Assembly: GCF_025562715.2 (NCBI RefSeq)
Contig: NZ_JAPFCC010000001.1
Span: forward strand, 2,250,501-2,314,500
Direction of reading: 5' to 3'
Source of the DNA: Endozoicomonas gorgoniicola
Lineage (GTDB): Bacteria > Pseudomonadota > Gammaproteobacteria > Pseudomonadales > Endozoicomonadaceae
DNA: 64,000 nucleotides
Positions 24,259-32,558 of the stretch are shown piece after piece. The stretch's first letter is position 1. Every line of letters begins with the position of its first letter. Made by a program: the position numbers and the translations under genes. Under the pieces are notes generated by a model that had not been told where the DNA came from, did not search any database, and was given only the letters and a program-made list of their open reading frames with translations.

Positions 24259-24388
24259 CTACGCGACCTTCTCCGATAAATCCAGCGGGCCATGACGGCT
24301 GAAAACAAGCTCGGCCTTTTTCCTGAACAAGGCTCTGTTCAGGAACAGCGCAACCCCTATACAGCTGAGTAATGCGATAAACATCATC
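24259..24388 (-). pseudogene. C-terminal remnant of a membrane transporter
   Basis: Read on the minus strand, an open frame without a start encodes a membrane helix (MMFIALLSCIGVALFLNRAL), a basic loop (FRKKAELVFSRHG) and a stop. This looks like the tail of a 12-helix permease such as an MFS protein. The left edge of the lipoprotein repeat (24384) cuts it off, so the gene is a remnant. Family identity is a guess. Confidence 0.4.
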
Positions 24389-25244
24389 AAGGTACCCTGT
24401 TAGCGCTGGCCTCTCTTGCCTGATTCAGCCTCTGTGCTATCTGGGTACTTGTTATATACCTGCCGCCTGATGATTCGCAGCAATAAAACAGACTGTTGCC
24501 CCGGGTCTTGTCGGAAACATGCTGAATCAGTTCAAGCGCTTTTTCAGGATTGGCTTTTGTGTCTTCACCCCGAAGGTAAATACCCGCCAATTGAAACTTT
24601 GCTATCAGTGCATCACTGGTTTGATTGAAATAGCCTGGCTTGCCAGCTGCGCCAGCCAGTTTACCATTAGCCCAGTCGTCGTCTGCTTCCTGAGAAGCCG
24701 CTAACTGATACCATCTTATTGCTGCAGGAATATCTTTTTTTACGCCCGAGCCTAATTCATAGGCAACCCCCATGCGTAATTGCGCCCAGGGTTCTCCTCT
24801 TTCCGCTGCTGGCTTCAATATTTCAAATACTTTTGCATACTCATATCTTTCCCAGGCAATATCAACCGTCCTCTCGCCCGGGTTTGGGTTGGGACCTGCA
24901 CAGGCAGCCAGTAAAAACAGTGAAAGAAGAATGTATGTTTTTTTCATGTTTTTTCCTTAGAGTATGTGGCCATCGCTATTGGTTCAGAACTGAAATTCCC
25001 GGCCTTAATAAGGCGAACTGCCATTGCCAGCCGACGGATTCGGTCAGAGTCAGGTGAAACGCTTTAGATTTGCGATAAAAGAAATAGTTCCGGCTCTCAA
25101 CAAAGTAGTACATTTTATCTGATTATCTGATTATCTGATCGATTTGGTCAGGAATCCCGTCCTGCAATTGCAGAATGGCATTAACACAAAATGTAGAGGT
25201 CAGCCTCGTGGTGCAGGAAAGCACAGAGCAGCCTGATTAACTTT
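24384..25244. repeat. Long direct repeat, copy 1 (lipoprotein gene plus upstream region)
   Basis: From ATCAAGGTACCCTG through the Sel1-like gene and about 300 bp upstream, this segment is nearly identical to a second copy made up of 27373-27936, 29134-29149 and 30874-31141, interrupted there by two insertion sequences. Copy 1 has extra TTATCTGA-type units near 25118-25138. The right end includes a lacI-like 3' tail also found at 27266-27327. Confidence 0.85.
24387..24947 (-). CDS. Sel1-repeat lipoprotein, intact copy
   Basis: A 186-residue lipoprotein. The signal peptide MKKTYILLSLFLLAAC has a lipobox with lipidated Cys16. Two Sel1-like repeats follow: PAAERGEPWAQLRMGVAYEL then GVKKDIPAAIRWYQLAAS, and a later KFQLAGIYLRGED-type unit. 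Sel1 repeats mediate protein-protein contacts and are common in exported proteins. A broken near-identical copy lies at 27379 (differences such as Ala/Thr at GAAGKPG and Arg/Lys at SGGRYI). Function unknown. Confidence 0.8.
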   Translation of the reverse strand: MKKTYILLSLFLLAACAGPNPNPGERTVDIAWERYEYAKVFEILKPAAERGEPWAQLRMGVAYELGSGVKKDIPAAIRWYQLAASQEADDDWANGKLAGAAGKPGYFNQTSDALIAKFQLAGIYLRGEDTKANPEKALELIQHVSDKTRGNSLFYCCESSGGRYITSTQIAQRLNQAREASANRVP

Positions 25245-25326
25245 TTTAGTTCGGAGTTTGCTTATATTTGATTTAATCAACCAGTATGATTGGATAATTA
25301 TGTTCACCCAAAACACCATGTCTGAT

Positions 25327-25357
25327 GTAGGAACGTCAGGCGCAGAGGTAAGGCGTT
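25327..25357 (-). pseudogene. Short tctC-like remnant
   Basis: A 31-nt stretch matches 23381-23411 of tctC at 27 of 31 positions (the codons around RLTSAPNIPT), in the same orientation. It is too short to be functional. It looks like a scar of a second tct locus upstream of the S28 peptidase gene. Confidence 0.45.
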
Positions 25358-25403
25358 CTTTCTGCTACATTTGAGCAGTTTATATACATATAAGTAACTG
25401 ATC

Positions 25404-26783
25404 ATGAGCAAGCTGCGACAACTACTTATATCAGAATATGCCTGTCCGGGGTTGGTGATATCGTCTTTGTTGATATTGTCTTCGCCATCCTACTCTTCCG
25501 AAGCGCTTTGGTTCAACCAACAACTTGATCATTATAACGTGAGTGATCACCGGTTATTTCAGCAAAAATATTATCTGAATACTGATTCTTACAGTCAGAA
25601 GGGACCATTGCTAGTGACCTGTGGCTTCGAAGGAAAAGAACAAAGCTACTCAGTTGACCGCAGTGCAATGGCTGAATACGCAAAGATACTCGAAGGTGCA
25701 GCTCTTGCTGTTGAGCATCGCTACTTTGGAGACTCAAAACCATTTGGTTCATGTAAGCCGGGAGATAAAGGCTGTTATAAGTTTTTAACTATCGAGCAGG
25801 CCCTACAGGATTGTCGGAACATTATCAATCATGTGACAAATAACCTTCAAATCAAGCCTGATTTGATCATCAGTTTTGGAGGTTCATATGGCGGTGTTCT
25901 GGGGTATCTGATGAGAGTTCACTTTCCTGAGTTGATTTATGGAGCTGTGGTTTCCGGGGCAGCGACAAAAACTATTGGCTCCGGGCTGGAATCAACGGGT
26001 ATCTGGTTTGATAAAGGGGTCTCTGCTCCATATCTTCAGCAAGGTGAGTGTGCTCAATATATTGAAAAACAATTTACTGATTACTCAACGCAGCCAGATA
26101 AAATAAAAGATACGTTGCATCTATGCTCCAAACCAGACAAACCCATGACGTTTTTTCTGAATGCAAAAATGATGATGAGTTATGTCACGCAATCTAACTA
26201 TGCCCGCCCTTGCCCTCCCTTTAAAAGCTCTTACCCTTTGAACACCGTCTGTTCTGCTGCTAAAAACAACCAGAGCGCTCTTTTGGCTGCAATGAATCTG
26301 ATGTATAACTCAACTGGCCAGGTAAATTGTTATGATGGAAATCACCTTTCACCTTCATACCGTGCAACGGATGAAAACTATCAGAGGATTGACCGATACA
26401 CATTTGGTTACTTGTGTTGTACCCAATTTGTTCAACCAATTGGTGGCAAGGGTATTTTTTCTGTTGATACACCATGGTCGCTTATCAGGTTTTCAAAGTA
26501 TTGCAATACCTTCTACAAGGTGCGGCCAAACCCGAACTGGTGGAATAATTATGTTTTTGAGCCATTAAAAAACACCTCAAGAATTATTTTCGTCAATGCT
26601 GGGTTTGATCCAGTCCGGGTCTTCTCGCCCGCCATTTATGAAGAGGGGCGGGAAGTTCTCAACGTAAACAATATGGCTCACTGTGAAAATACACTTGGTT
26701 ATTCAAGTTATGACAGCGAAGAGGTTGTTTCAGCGCGGCAAAAAATATTATCGATACTGGAGACCTGGGTGAAAGCTAAATGA
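25404..26783 (+). CDS. S28-family serine peptidase (Pro-X carboxypeptidase/DPP2-like), exported
   Basis: A 459-residue protein with an N-terminal signal peptide (hydrophobic core about 15-30). Conserved S28 features in order: WFNQQLDHYNVSDHRLFQQKYYLN (36-59), VEHRYFGDSKPFG (103-115), the nucleophile motif FGGSYGGVLGYLMR (Ser161), NAGFDPV (Asp402) and MAHCENT (His426). These form a credible catalytic triad. S28 enzymes remove residues next to proline and are typical of eukaryotes (lysosomal PRCP, DPP2, TSSP). Bacterial members are rare. Many cysteines suit a secreted protein. It sits among tct scars, and acquisition from a eukaryote is possible. Confidence 0.88.
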   Translation: MSKLRQLLISEYACPGLVISSLLILSSPSYSSEALWFNQQLDHYNVSDHRLFQQKYYLNTDSYSQKGPLLVTCGFEGKEQSYSVDRSAMAEYAKILEGAALAVEHRYFGDSKPFGSCKPGDKGCYKFLTIEQALQDCRNIINHVTNNLQIKPDLIISFGGSYGGVLGYLMRVHFPELIYGAVVSGAATKTIGSGLESTGIWFDKGVSAPYLQQGECAQYIEKQFTDYSTQPDKIKDTLHLCSKPDKPMTFFLNAKMMMSYVTQSNYARPCPPFKSSYPLNTVCSAAKNNQSALLAAMNLMYNSTGQVNCYDGNHLSPSYRATDENYQRIDRYTFGYLCCTQFVQPIGGKGIFSVDTPWSLIRFSKYCNTFYKVRPNPNWWNNYVFEPLKNTSRIIFVNAGFDPVRVFSPAIYEEGREVLNVNNMAHCENTLGYSSYDSEEVVSARQKILSILETWVKAK

Positions 26784-26814
26784 GTCGATTTCACCCTGTA
26801 ACTTTGACTCGGCT

Positions 26815-27327
26815 ATGGCGATGACAACCTTTGTCCTGGCTTATGATGTGGAGCGCAGTCTCGCTTCAGCCAAAGAAAAACTGAACGAAGGCTGGCTAAA
26901 AGCACTGACCAGAGAGGGGCTAAAGCCTGTCGGAGAATGTGTGGCAAACTGGTCAGGGGATCAGGCTTTTCGCTTAACCAGTCAGATGCTTCAAAAGCGG
27001 GATAATGGAATGATTGAAGTTGATGGAATTCTCTGTGCCAGCGACCAGATGGCATTAGGTGTGCTGAAAGCCCTGAATACCAATAGCATTAACATACCGG
27101 AGGAAATCGCCGTATCCGGTTTTGATGACACACCGGACAGTGCTTTGTACCAACCCGCCCTAACCACCATCAGGCAGGATTTTTTCACACTGGGAGAGTT
27201 AATAGTCGAAAGTTTGCTGGCGCTCCTGAACGAACAGCCTGATGGAGACACTCCGGATCGGATAACCAGAATAGCGTTAACAAAAAATGTAGAAGTCAGC
27301 CTCGTGGCGCGGAAAAGCACAGAGTAG
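26815..27327 (+). pseudogene. Chimeric remnant: tctA-like fragment joined to LacI-family regulator C terminus
   Basis: An open frame of 170 codons. Its first 23 codons (LAYDVERSLASAKEKL) resemble the tctA middle segment (LAYGMERSLASAKEKL). From about residue 25 it becomes the C-terminal half of a LacI-family ligand-binding domain: VDGILCASDQMALGVLKAL, IPEEIAVSGFDDTPDSALYQPALTTIRQ, and a tail ending KNVEVSLVARKSTE. There is no DNA-binding HTH. It is a recombination product of a lost tct/lacI locus and is unlikely to be functional. Confidence 0.75.
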
Positions 27328-27378
27328 CCTCATCAACCTTCTTACTGCGAAGCTGACTTACATTTAATGGTGTCGCCA

Positions 27379-27936
27379 TCAAGGTACCCTGTTAGCGCTG
27401 GCCTCTCTTGCCTGATTCAGCCTCTGTGCTATCTGGGTACTTGTTATATACTTGCCGCCTGATGATTCGCAGCAATAAAACAGACTGTTGCCCCGGGTCT
27501 TGTCGGAAACATGCTGAATCAGTTCAAGCGCTTTTTCAGGATTGGCTTTTGTGTCTTCACCCCGAAGGTAAATACCCGCCAATTGAAACTTTGCTATCAG
27601 TGCATCACTGGTTTGATTGAAATAGCCTGGCTTGCCGGTTGCGCCAGCCAGTTTACCATTAGCCCAGTCGTCGTCTGCTTCCTGAGAAGCCGCTAACTGA
27701 TACCATCTTATTGCTGCAGGAATATCTTTTTTTACGCCTGAGCCGAGTTCATAGGCAACCCCCATGCGTAATTGCGCCCAGGGTTCTCCTCTTTCCGCTG
27801 CTGGCTTCAATATTTCAAATACTTTTGCATACTCATATCTTTCCCAGGCAATATCAACCGTCCTCTCGCCCGGGTTTGGGTTGGGACCTGCACAGGCAGC
27901 CAGTAAAAACAGTGAAAGAAGAATGTATGTTTTTTT
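27379..27936 (-). pseudogene. Sel1-repeat lipoprotein, second copy broken by an IS4-type element
   Basis: Nearly identical to 24387-24947. The IS4-type element has inserted directly after the start codon: the native ATG is now at 29134-29136, across the element and a poly-T duplication. Reading inward from the element gives an open hybrid frame (to 28059) with a foreign leader in place of the first residues. The Sel1 part and lipobox remain, but lipoprotein export would be lost with such a leader. Confidence 0.85.
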
Positions 27937-29126
27937 CCTATGTACGGGACAAAAAGTATAAAAGTCAGGATTTATGGGAGCTGGAGGGTATGAGCTGACC
28001 TTCCCGTCAGGTAACCTATCCGGTCTCTTAACTCCGTACAGTTTACCGTTGTCGTACATGAAAGAAGTCAGCTCATTAGCCGCAGAGCTTAAAGCCCATT
28101 TGCCCTGGCATCAAGCCCGAATTATTTTCCTTGCCCAGTTTATGCTCTCCTTGTTGCGAGCACGCTCTACCAACCTGTATCGGGTTGCTGAGAATTTTCA
28201 GAGTACTGCGCTCACGGAGTCCAGCTACAGGCGCATAAAGCGTTTTTTCTGGGGCTATGAAGTCTGTCTGAAGCAAATCGGGAAGCTTATCCTCCACTGG
28301 CTTGGTCTTGAACGCTATACATTGTGCATGGATCGAACCAACTGGAAATACGGCGGTAAAGACATCAACTATCTTGTAGTGTCTGTAGCATGGCAAGGGG
28401 TCTCCATCCCCATCGCATGGGTCTGCCTGACTAAAGGAGGAGGCAATTCAAGTACACAGGAGCGCATTGATCTTATGAAGAAAGTGATCGCCCTGATACC
28501 TGCAGAAAAGATCGACAATCTGCTGGCAGATCGTGAGTTTATTGGCAGGGAATGGTTCGAATGGCTGGAACAGAATCATCTTTTGTTTCGACTGCGTATT
28601 CGTGAAGACTTTAGCATCGATGGGCGCAACGGCAAAAAGTTGCGAGCAGGCCAGCTGTTTCGTCATCTAAAATATGGCCAGTCTGAAGTTTGGATGACTA
28701 AGCGTCGTGTGTCTGATGTTTTGCTCTACATTGCTGCAAGGCGGTCACCGAAAGGGTTGTTAATCGTTGTTGGCACGAAAAATCCGGAGACCATGATTGA
28801 TGATTACTCTCAACGCTGGAGTATAGAGACTCTGTTTGGTTGCTTGAAAAAACGAGGATTTGAGATTGAGTCCACTCATATGACAGAGCCTGAAAAAATG
28901 GACAAGCTCATGGCAATTCTTGCGCTGACTTTTCTCTGGTGTATGGTTGCAGGCCACTGGAAATACGGTGAAGCCGATCAGCTGCCTCTGAATAAACACT
29001 ACCGCCCTCAAAATAGTCTTTTTCGGCTTGGCTTGGACTTGCTGCGACGGGTACTTGTGAACTCATGCCGTCGAAGTGATGAAACATCTTTTTCGGACCT
29101 GCTTTATGTTTTGTCCCGTACATAGG
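27937..29126 (+). mobile_element. IS4-type insertion sequence
   Basis: A 1190-bp element with perfect 18-bp terminal inverted repeats CCTATGTACGGGACAAAA. It is flanked by a run of seven T on both sides (27930-27936, 29127-29133), which can be the target duplication. It inserted into the second Sel1-lipoprotein copy immediately after the start codon. Confidence 0.93.
27974..29125 (+). CDS. IS4-family transposase
   Basis: A 383-residue DDE transposase with the IS4 signature Y-x2-R-x3-E-x6-K in YSQRWSIETLFGCLKKRGF. The first Asp is in LCMDRTNWKYGG and the second in NLLADREFIG. The start at 27974 has an AGGA site; an internal ATG at 28058 is an alternative. The stop codon lies inside the right inverted repeat. 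Intact. Confidence 0.9.
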   Translation: MGAGGYELTFPSGNLSGLLTPYSLPLSYMKEVSSLAAELKAHLPWHQARIIFLAQFMLSLLRARSTNLYRVAENFQSTALTESSYRRIKRFFWGYEVCLKQIGKLILHWLGLERYTLCMDRTNWKYGGKDINYLVVSVAWQGVSIPIAWVCLTKGGGNSSTQERIDLMKKVIALIPAEKIDNLLADREFIGREWFEWLEQNHLLFRLRIREDFSIDGRNGKKLRAGQLFRHLKYGQSEVWMTKRRVSDVLLYIAARRSPKGLLIVVGTKNPETMIDDYSQRWSIETLFGCLKKRGFEIESTHMTEPEKMDKLMAILALTFLWCMVAGHWKYGEADQLPLNKHYRPQNSLFRLGLDLLRRVLVNSCRRSDETSFSDLLYVLSRT

Positions 29127-29149
29127 TTTTTTTCATGTTTTTTCCTTAG

Positions 29150-30869
29150 CCCGAATATTTCATAAATGAGCAACAAGTTCCGGAAAAAACATTCCATTCT
29201 GATTTTTTCGGAGGTCTGTTGCTCTACTCTCCATGAAAAAGGTATTACAACCCGAACTCACCATCAATTCGGATGTTTTTTGATCAGCACCTGCTTTTTC
29301 AGGACAACAGAATTCCCCAACACTCTTTCTGTTGGTCACTATTTTAGTCTGATTGAGTTTATGAAGCTGACTATCCCGGTCGAGACAGCGGCATTGAGTA
29401 AAAGACTTCGGTTATATGCTGCAAAAGCCCTTTTATTGGGCAGCTGCGAGGCAAGTGCAGTTTGATTCGGTCTTTATACTCAACCACCTTAACCGCAATC
29501 TTGCAGAGCTTTACTATCACCGTTGATGGCTGGGCTTTTTCCAGCTCTGTACCTTTCAGAGCTTTAGTTCTCAGCTCATGATGAAGAACGTAAGCCGCGC
29601 AGGCGTAAAACATTCTCAGATGGTTTGCCAGAAAGCCCTGATCTGACAACCGGTCACCGGACAAATCACTTTTCAGGTGTTTGATGAAATTCTCATCCTG
29701 CCCTCTGGGGCAGTAAAGCTTTTCATAAATATCCTCAGGTGAAGTCTCCTTCATTGACGTCACAATAAAACGGGGGTTGTCGCCTTTCTGGTTGACCTCT
29801 GCCTTATAGATTATCCGGGTGTCCAGCCCTTTCCAGCTTTTTGCCTGATAGTCCGTTTCTCCGTAGAGCTTGAGTCGCTCAGGCTCTGGCATGTTGTTCA
29901 GTTTTGCCAGCCCGGTTTTAACGTCGAGAGCTTTCCGCGCTTCATCCAGCAACTCTTTGGCTTTAGGTCGCAAGGCCGTCTTGTGTCCTGCGCCTTTTCC
30001 CAGCACGTAGTCGGAGTGAGGGTCATCCTGAACAACCTGCATTAACTCTGGTTGGGCAAAGTGGCTATCCCCACGAACCAGTAAATGGGTTTTCGGCCAT
30101 CTTGTACGGATCAGCTTAATGAGGCGCTGGAGAATAGCTGCATTCTCTCGGCCTGTGGGTGTTTTTCCAGGACGCAGGATCGAAGTGATCAGCTTGCCGC
30201 TGAGCCCCTCAAAGATCATTAAGGGCAAGTAACAGTAGTCTTGATATTTGGCGTTGAACAGGTTCATCTGCTGGCCGCCATGGGTGATAGCAGGCGTATG
30301 ATCCAGGTCGATAATGATGGCTAATGGTGGGTATTCATAACTGCTGATGAAGTGATCAGCCAGTGCTTTGGTCATATTATAAATATCCCGTTTGGTCATG
30401 GACTGACCAAGCCTTGTATACGTTGGAGCGGAAGCCAGATGGTTATCATCGTCCAGTGGGTTTCTTCCATTGGCAAGCTTAAAGATTGGGTCTTTACGCA
30501 GATGGTTGCTGTCGTTTGCATCTTCATAACCACAGGCCATTTGCAGAACTCTTTGGGCAATGAGTTCTTGCAGGGTGTGGTCGATGTAGGATTGATGACG
30601 TTTATCGTCAATGCCGTCAGTCAGCCTGGATATGATACCGCTGTGAAGCATTGTTTCACGTAGCATCAGGGCGCCAAAATCAGAGGATAATTCTCCGCCA
30701 TTGAAGTCTGCCCGGATAGTTTTTCCGTTGGAGGGGTGAAAACGAAGCTGTTCTTGTGTAAGTTTGTTCATGGCAAGTTCCGGTTTGCTTCTTCCGAAGC
30801 ATTTTTTTGGTCGACCCAATTATATCAAGTGATTGGGCGGAACTTGCCTCTTTTTATGAAATATCCGGG
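29150..30869 (-). mobile_element. IS1380-type insertion sequence
   Basis: A 1720-bp element with 17-bp terminal repeats CCC(G)(A/G)ATATTTCATAAA differing at one base. It is flanked by a 4-bp duplication TTAG (29146-29149, 30870-30873), as expected for IS1380. It inserted in the region upstream of the second lipoprotein copy, just after the IS4-type element. Confidence 0.93.
29371..30771 (-). CDS. IS1380-family transposase
   Basis: A 466-residue transposase of the IS1380 group. The N terminus FNGGELSSDFGALMLRETMLHSGI and the LPKEF-type dimer region are typical. Catalytic motifs include AIIIDLDHTPAITHGG and LLVRGDSHFAQPELM, with YCPRGQDENFIKHLKSDL late in the domain. The ATG at 30771 is preferred over an upstream non-ATG start. 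Intact, so probably active. Confidence 0.92.
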   Translation of the reverse strand: MNKLTQEQLRFHPSNGKTIRADFNGGELSSDFGALMLRETMLHSGIISRLTDGIDDKRHQSYIDHTLQELIAQRVLQMACGYEDANDSNHLRKDPIFKLANGRNPLDDDNHLASAPTYTRLGQSMTKRDIYNMTKALADHFISSYEYPPLAIIIDLDHTPAITHGGQQMNLFNAKYQDYCYLPLMIFEGLSGKLITSILRPGKTPTGRENAAILQRLIKLIRTRWPKTHLLVRGDSHFAQPELMQVVQDDPHSDYVLGKGAGHKTALRPKAKELLDEARKALDVKTGLAKLNNMPEPERLKLYGETDYQAKSWKGLDTRIIYKAEVNQKGDNPRFIVTSMKETSPEDIYEKLYCPRGQDENFIKHLKSDLSGDRLSDQGFLANHLRMFYACAAYVLHHELRTKALKGTELEKAQPSTVIVKLCKIAVKVVEYKDRIKLHLPRSCPIKGLLQHITEVFYSMPLSRPG

Positions 30870-31466
30870 TTAGAGTATGTGGCCATCGCTATTGGTTCAG
30901 AACTGAAATTCCCGGTCTTAATAAGGCGAACTGCCATTGCCAGCCGACGGATTCGTTCAGAGTCAGTTGAGTCGCTTTAGATTTGCGATAAAAGAAATAG
31001 TTCCGGCTCTCAGCAAAGTAGTACATTTTATCTGATCGATTTGTTCAGGAACCCCGTCCTGCAATTGCAGAATGGCATTAACAAAAAATGTAGAGGTCAG
31101 CCTCGTGGTGCGGGAAAGCACAGAGTAGCCTGATTGACCTTCAGGCAGAGGGGTTGCTCATATTTTAATTAAAACAAAAAACATGATTGGATAAAGAACC
31201 AATCAATCCAAAACCTCAGTCTCAACTGTGAATCGCCTTATCAGGCATCAACACAGAGCCGTTCGCAATTATGTTTCAAGACCGGTTCAAACCGTAAAAT
31301 TGGTTGGCTATTCATACAGAACTCATCACAGGCCATTACTTTCTTTGCTACTTTTTCTTTCTCTATACCAGCAGAACATACCTTAAATCTCTTAGGATTT
31401 AATTTACTGCGGATTGCTACCGGTGTTTGTCAACAAATTTTCTCAGTCAAGAGGTAGAGCTCAACT
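30870..31466. repeat. Long direct repeat, copy 2 tail, and upstream region of the next gene
   Basis: Positions 30874-31141 repeat 24959-25244 nearly exactly, including the lacI-like 3' tail. The rest (31142-31466) is AT-rich and should hold the promoter of the acidic exported protein. I see no gene here. Confidence 0.8.
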
Positions 31467-32435
31467 ATGAATAATTCTGTTCGATTAATAATGCTATTCG
31501 TTGCAATGACATTGCCCTGTTCCGGGTATTCCGGAGATGATCTCCACGGCGCAGAGCTCGCTTTGACAACGGCGCAACTCATCGTGATGCTCAATCGCCT
31601 TATAGGTTCAGACCACCCCGGAAACAATATAGAACTTAACTCGGTTGAAGTATCGTCATTTAACAGAGATCACTTTACATCCGACTACTGTCCGCCAGAA
31701 ATGCAGACAGTTAATGGTGTGCTGCGGGTAAGTGCAACATTTGAAATAACTCCAGAGAGTGCTGAACTGACCGCTCCGGAACCCCGGGATCTGGAACTCA
31801 GAGTTGCCGGATACTTCTCAACAATCCTGCCAATTTTGACTCAATATTTCGTAAATCAGTTCACTCAGGATAGTTGCCTGGGTTTTGCTCACCTTGATCG
31901 CTACCTGTCTGAGAGTGAATATTGCTATGTAGCTGATAGTGATGACGATAATAGTGATGACGATAATAGTGCGCCTCAGGCGTCTCCAGCTTCATTAGAG
32001 GGTAATAGCGAACTCTGCGTTGCCTCTGCCTCCACTGCCGGGGCTGAATCATCCGCTGGAGCTGTAGATGGAGCTGGGGCTGAATCCTCCGCAGAGGCTG
32101 GAGCTGTAGCTGTAGCTGTAGCTGTAGCAGCCAGAAAAACATGTCAAGTTTATCAGTGCAGTAAAGAAGGATGCCGCCCTTATAAATGTGCTCCAAATTG
32201 GGGGATTCATATGACACTGGACGAGCAGCAACGGTTCCTCACTGTGGAAGCTAATCTGCTTTATTCAGGTATTCTCAACGCCAAAACAGAGAGGGATAAA
32301 GATGAGTATGAGGGGGAAGATGAGGATGAAGATGAGAATGAGGTCGATTGGACACGTAAGTGTATTGACCTATACAACAATGGCCTCGACAGAGGGTTAA
32401 GTAAGCACCTGTCTTATCAAAAGAAAAAAGAATAG
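31467..32435 (+). CDS. Exported acidic low-complexity protein of unknown function
   Basis: A 322-residue protein with a signal peptide (MNNSVRLIMLFVAMTLPCSG). The N-terminal half (25-160) looks folded. The centre has low-complexity tracts from DNA tandem repeats: SDDDNSDDDNS (15-bp unit) and an AVAVAVAVA tract (6-bp GCTGTA unit). Cysteines cluster in CQVYQCSKEGCRPYKC (about 226-241), suggesting a small disulfide or metal module, followed by an acidic E/D run. No family recognised. Repeat copy number could vary between strains. Confidence 0.65.
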   Translation: MNNSVRLIMLFVAMTLPCSGYSGDDLHGAELALTTAQLIVMLNRLIGSDHPGNNIELNSVEVSSFNRDHFTSDYCPPEMQTVNGVLRVSATFEITPESAELTAPEPRDLELRVAGYFSTILPILTQYFVNQFTQDSCLGFAHLDRYLSESEYCYVADSDDDNSDDDNSAPQASPASLEGNSELCVASASTAGAESSAGAVDGAGAESSAEAGAVAVAVAVAARKTCQVYQCSKEGCRPYKCAPNWGIHMTLDEQQRFLTVEANLLYSGILNAKTERDKDEYEGEDEDEDENEVDWTRKCIDLYNNGLDRGLSKHLSYQKKKE

Positions 32436-32558
32436 AGCAAGTGCTTAGGCTAATCGGGTAGCTGGAAGTTTCTGGCCTCCAGCCACCGCAACTGACAAGG
32501 TCGCATAAGCACAACCTGCCATAGCAACTACTCAACCGGTTTGTACATTACTAACCCA

